Of a stretch of DNA of 64,000 bases, positions 61,502 through 64,000 are shown one piece after another (the stretch's first letter is position 1; the number at the start of each line of letters is the position of its first letter). Position numbers and translations under genes: made by a program. Under the pieces are notes generated by a model. The model was not told the DNA's origin. It saw only the letters and a program-made list of their open reading frames with translations, and searched no databases. Source of the DNA: an uncultured Algibacter sp. GTDB taxonomy: Bacteria; Bacteroidota; Bacteroidia; Flavobacteriales; Flavobacteriaceae. Location: assembly GCF_947490405.1 (NCBI RefSeq), contig NZ_CANLGU010000007.1, positions 1 through 64,000 of the forward strand. Direction: 5' to 3'.

Positions 61502-62209
61502 TTAGTTGAGTTGGTTTAGTTGTGTTCCAGAATCGATTTCGTATGGCGGTTTGTTATATTCAAAAACACGTGCGCTTAGTTTACCTTTTAAGGTTATGGA
61601 ATTATTATTAACGTGTAACCAGCTACCTTCTCTGAGACCAATAACGGGTTGGGTGTTGTAGTAATGGAACTCTTTTATTCTTGTGTCTCGGGTTTCGCCC
61701 ATGTGTGTGCTGTTAGTATCGGGATCTAAATAATGTGGGTTTATATTAAAAGGGACTAGACCAAGCGCATTGAAACTAGGTGGATAAACAATGGGCATAT
61801 CATTAGTATTTTTTATGGTTAAACCGCAGATGTTGCTGCCAGCGCTAGTGCCTAAATAGGGCGTGCCATTTTGTACTGTTTCTTTTAGTGTAGTAATAAG
61901 GTTATTTTTATAGAGTTGAGAGATTAATACAAAAGTATTACCACCACCGGTAAAAATACCTTCTGCGTTTTTTATGGCTTCTTTTGGATTTTTAAATTCG
62001 TGGATGCCTTTTACGTTTATATCAATTTTATTAAATGCCTTTTTTGCAATGGCTGTATAATCATTATGAGAGATACCGCTGGGTCTTGCGTAGGGAATAA
62101 AAAGTATGGTTTTTGTGTTTTTGAAAAATACTTTTAATTCGGTTAAAATATATTCTAGATATCCGCTTCCGTGTACTGTTGATGTACTGGCAATAATTAT
62201 ATTTTTCAT
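61502..62209 (-). CDS. pepE: Dipeptidase E (peptidase family S51)
   Basis: 235 residues, cytoplasmic alpha-aspartyl dipeptidase family. IPYARPSGISHNDYT, AEGIFTGGGNTFVLISQLY, YLGTSAGSNICGLTI with the nucleophile Ser in GTSAGSN, MPIVYPPSFNALGLVPFNINPHYLDPD, and HMGETRDTRIKEFHYYN are the family segments; E. coli PepE has 229 residues. Stands alone, opposite to its neighbours. Confidence 0.92.
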   Translation of the reverse strand: MKNIIIASTSTVHGSGYLEYILTELKVFFKNTKTILFIPYARPSGISHNDYTAIAKKAFNKIDINVKGIHEFKNPKEAIKNAEGIFTGGGNTFVLISQLYKNNLITTLKETVQNGTPYLGTSAGSNICGLTIKNTNDMPIVYPPSFNALGLVPFNINPHYLDPDTNSTHMGETRDTRIKEFHYYNTQPVIGLREGSWLHVNNNSITLKGKLSARVFEYNKPPYEIDSGTQLNQLN

Positions 62210-62311
62210 GAATTTAAGTTTGCATAAAACTAATTAATTACTGGCATTAAAAAAATTGATAGCTTTTACTTTAAATTGAGAAATTAAAGTAGTAATTTGA
62301 AAATAAAAATT

Positions 62312-63106
62312 ATGAAAAAATTTATTCTTCTTTTATTGTTCGTTTATTCAGTTAACGCGGTATCGCAATCTGTAACTAGAGTGGAGGTCTCTGGAAAAAT
62401 TATTGTGGAAGGTAGTGATATCTCTGGGATAACTATCTTTAATACTTCGTCTAGCCAAGGAACGATTACAGACGATAATGGTGAGTTTAAATTGAAAGTG
62501 ACTTTAAATGATAATATTGAAGTTAGTGCTTTACAATATCAGAATATTAGTTTTAAGGTTAACAAGGATATTCTTAAATCAAAAAAAATGAAGCTTTTTT
62601 TGATTGAGGAAATTAATAAATTGGATGAGGTTATTGTATTTACAAAAGGGTTAACAGGAAATTTAGGTACCGATTTGGAAGACACTACACCGTTTAAGCC
62701 AAAATTAGATGCTTTATATTTTGGTGTTAAGAATAGTAAGGAATATGGTTTTGAAAAAGATTATAAGACTGAGGTAGAAAATGTTACTATTGATAGGCAA
62801 CATCAACCTATGGTAAATGGGCTAAATATTGTAAATGTAGTGGACCAATTATTACTGCCTTTATTTAGGTCTGAAGTAAAAGATAAAAAGAAAGTTGGTG
62901 TGCCTGATGTGCCTATTGAATCGATTAAATATTATTTTGGTTCTGAATTCTTAGTTGACAATTTTAATATTCCAGAGCATAGAGTTGAAGAATTTATAAG
63001 ATTTGTTGAAAGTGACGATTTTGACTTCTCGTTACTTAATTATGGCAAGGAAATGGAATTTCTAGAGCTTTTAAATAAAAAGAGTGTTGAGTTTCTTCAA
63101 AGTTAA
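62312..63106 (+). CDS. Secreted protein with carboxypeptidase-regulatory-like domain
   Basis: 264 residues from the ATG at 62312 (MKKFILLLLFVYSVNAVSQ), giving a signal peptide. About 20-110 is a CarboxypepD_reg-like beta sandwich: VEVSGKIIVEGSDISGITIFNTSSSQGTITDDNGEFKLKVTLNDNIEVSALQY..., the domain that begins TonB-dependent receptors, but no plug or barrel follows. The C-terminal 150 residues (PFKPKLDALYFGV..., VVDQLLLPLFRSEVKDKK, HRVEEFIRFVESDDFDFSLL) form a lineage-specific region. The next gene is a paralogue with the same layout. Confidence 0.83.
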   Translation: MKKFILLLLFVYSVNAVSQSVTRVEVSGKIIVEGSDISGITIFNTSSSQGTITDDNGEFKLKVTLNDNIEVSALQYQNISFKVNKDILKSKKMKLFLIEEINKLDEVIVFTKGLTGNLGTDLEDTTPFKPKLDALYFGVKNSKEYGFEKDYKTEVENVTIDRQHQPMVNGLNIVNVVDQLLLPLFRSEVKDKKKVGVPDVPIESIKYYFGSEFLVDNFNIPEHRVEEFIRFVESDDFDFSLLNYGKEMEFLELLNKKSVEFLQS

Positions 63107-63205
63107 AATTTAATTTCTAAAACGCCCTTTAACAAAACATTACAGGTTATTTACATTTTATTTAAGATTTGAAATACGTTCTTTATACTCTAATTAAACC
63201 AATTT

Positions 63206-64000
63206 GAGGAGCGTATTTTTATTTGCAGGATTGTTTTTATTGCCTTTGTATATACACTGTCAATCCGTTAACAGAATTGAGGTTAAAGGCATATTGCTTT
63301 CTAGTAATAATGATGTTGAAGCGGTTACAATCTTTAATAAATCATCAAATAAAGGAACTATTACAGATATTGGTGGGGCATTTAAATTGAGGATAGCCTT
63401 AAATGATGTTATAGAAATTTCTGCATTACAATTTCAAACGGTTAGTATTACTATTGATACTGAAATTATAGCGTCTAAAACATTAAAAATTCATTTAATT
63501 GAAAAAGTAAATCAACTTGATGCTGTTACACTTTCTTCTGGGTTAACAGGTAATATTGAAACTGACATTACAAATGTAAAAACAGTAAAACCCATGATTA
63601 TTGATATGGGTAATATGGATGTTGATTTTGAGTATAATGATGATAAAGCCTTTGATAATTCGGTTGTTTTAGATCATTATACCTCTATCACAAATCCTAA
63701 TGCCCGAAAATACATGCCCGATTTATTGAAAATTGTTGGTTTGCTTTTAAAATCGAAAAAAAGGCTAAAACTCCAAAAAAACATTTTTGTAGAGTCTAAC
63801 TATGAGAGACCAAAAGGTTTGTTAGATGTTTATGCTTTAAATGATATTGAAGAACAGTTTAATGTCCCAGAGGAAGCATTATCTCAATTTATAGCATTTG
63901 TAAAAAATAAAGGTGTGTCGCAGGAGCTTTTAGAGCCTGAAAATAAAATATACCTGATAGAATTTTTAGTAAAGCAAAGTAAGTTGTTTTTAGAACTTCA
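63206..64000 (+). CDS. Partial paralogue of the preceding carboxypeptidase-regulatory-like protein
   Basis: The frame is open from a TTG at 63206 to the window edge (265 codons, no stop). The N-terminus (RSVFLFAGLFLLPLYIHCQ) is a signal peptide ending in Cys-Gln. Then VNRIEVKGILLSSNNDVEAVTIFNKSSNKGTITDIGGAFKLRIALNDVIEISALQFQ parallels the preceding gene residue by residue, and LIEKVNQLDAVTLSSGLTGNI and IEEQFNVPEEALSQFIAFVKNKG match its later part. No ATG is available before the signal peptide (an in-frame stop lies at 63197-63199), so TTG is the only reasonable start. It is nearly complete. Confidence 0.8.

Overview
The window is a chromosomal segment of a Bacteroidota bacterium, almost certainly a marine Flavobacteriaceae member. 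Evidence: low GC, type IX secretion components (PorT, a DUF5103 'plug' protein, a large cargo protein with a C-terminal sorting domain), the Na+-pumping NADH:quinone reductase operon with its flavin transferase ApbE, TamL, an ECF42/DGPF pair, and promoters fitting the Bacteroidota pattern TTG-N(17-23)-TAnnTTTG. The species cannot be fixed from the sequence alone.

Layout. 1-3540: an accessory island of promoter-poor cassette genes all on the minus strand, each separated by a long imperfect palindrome, headed by a tyrosine recombinase. 3638-15159: housekeeping genes (pnp, rpsO, a PAS histidine kinase, accD, fructose-bisphosphate aldolase, tamL with a divergent rRNA methyltransferase, porT-ubiE). 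15284-22751: trkA-trkH K+ uptake, an aspartate-type aminotransferase, an acyl-CoA desaturase, rsmG and a TPR protein. 23021-29319: a 1567-residue secreted protein and the ECF42 sigma/DGPF pair. 29487-35489: a tightly overlapping acid-sugar catabolic operon (GntR regulator, tartrate-dehydrogenase-like enzyme, cyclase, DUF1537 kinase, MFS transporter, Gfo/Idh/MocA oxidoreductase) behind a perfect 36-bp palindrome. 35574-47369: proline catabolism, NRDE/TANGO2 plus a possible papain-fold partner, apaG, the T9SS plug protein and nqrABCDEF. 47443-55083: two small conserved proteins, DUF4846, an ECF sigma/putative anti-sigma/TPR-CHAT operon whose last gene carries two compensating frameshifts, and apbE. 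55084-64000: methyltransferase, map, HAD phosphatase, gpmI, ankyrin protein, M48 protease, two GNATs, tRNA-Gly, pepE and two tandem carboxypeptidase-regulatory-like paralogues, the second cut by the window edge.

The most interesting region is 1-3540. Three complete intercassette palindromes share one geometry (CAAC / 6 nt versus 3 nt spacer / 6-bp stem / conserved G opposite T / longer stem with inner hairpins) while the stem sequence differs between two types, so structure rather than sequence is conserved. In addition, the two ends of each cassette are complementary to one another, as happens in integron cassettes, where the attC site is completed only on circularisation. The adjacent recombinase has the full R-K-H-R-H-Y set and an IntI-like C-terminus, but lacks the I2 insertion that defines integron integrases. 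This looks like an integron-like cassette system distinct from classical integrons.

Four copies of one dispersed REP-like element and one copy of a GTCATTGCGAG inverted-repeat element lie between genes. No CRISPR array, prophage structural genes or insertion sequence transposase was seen.
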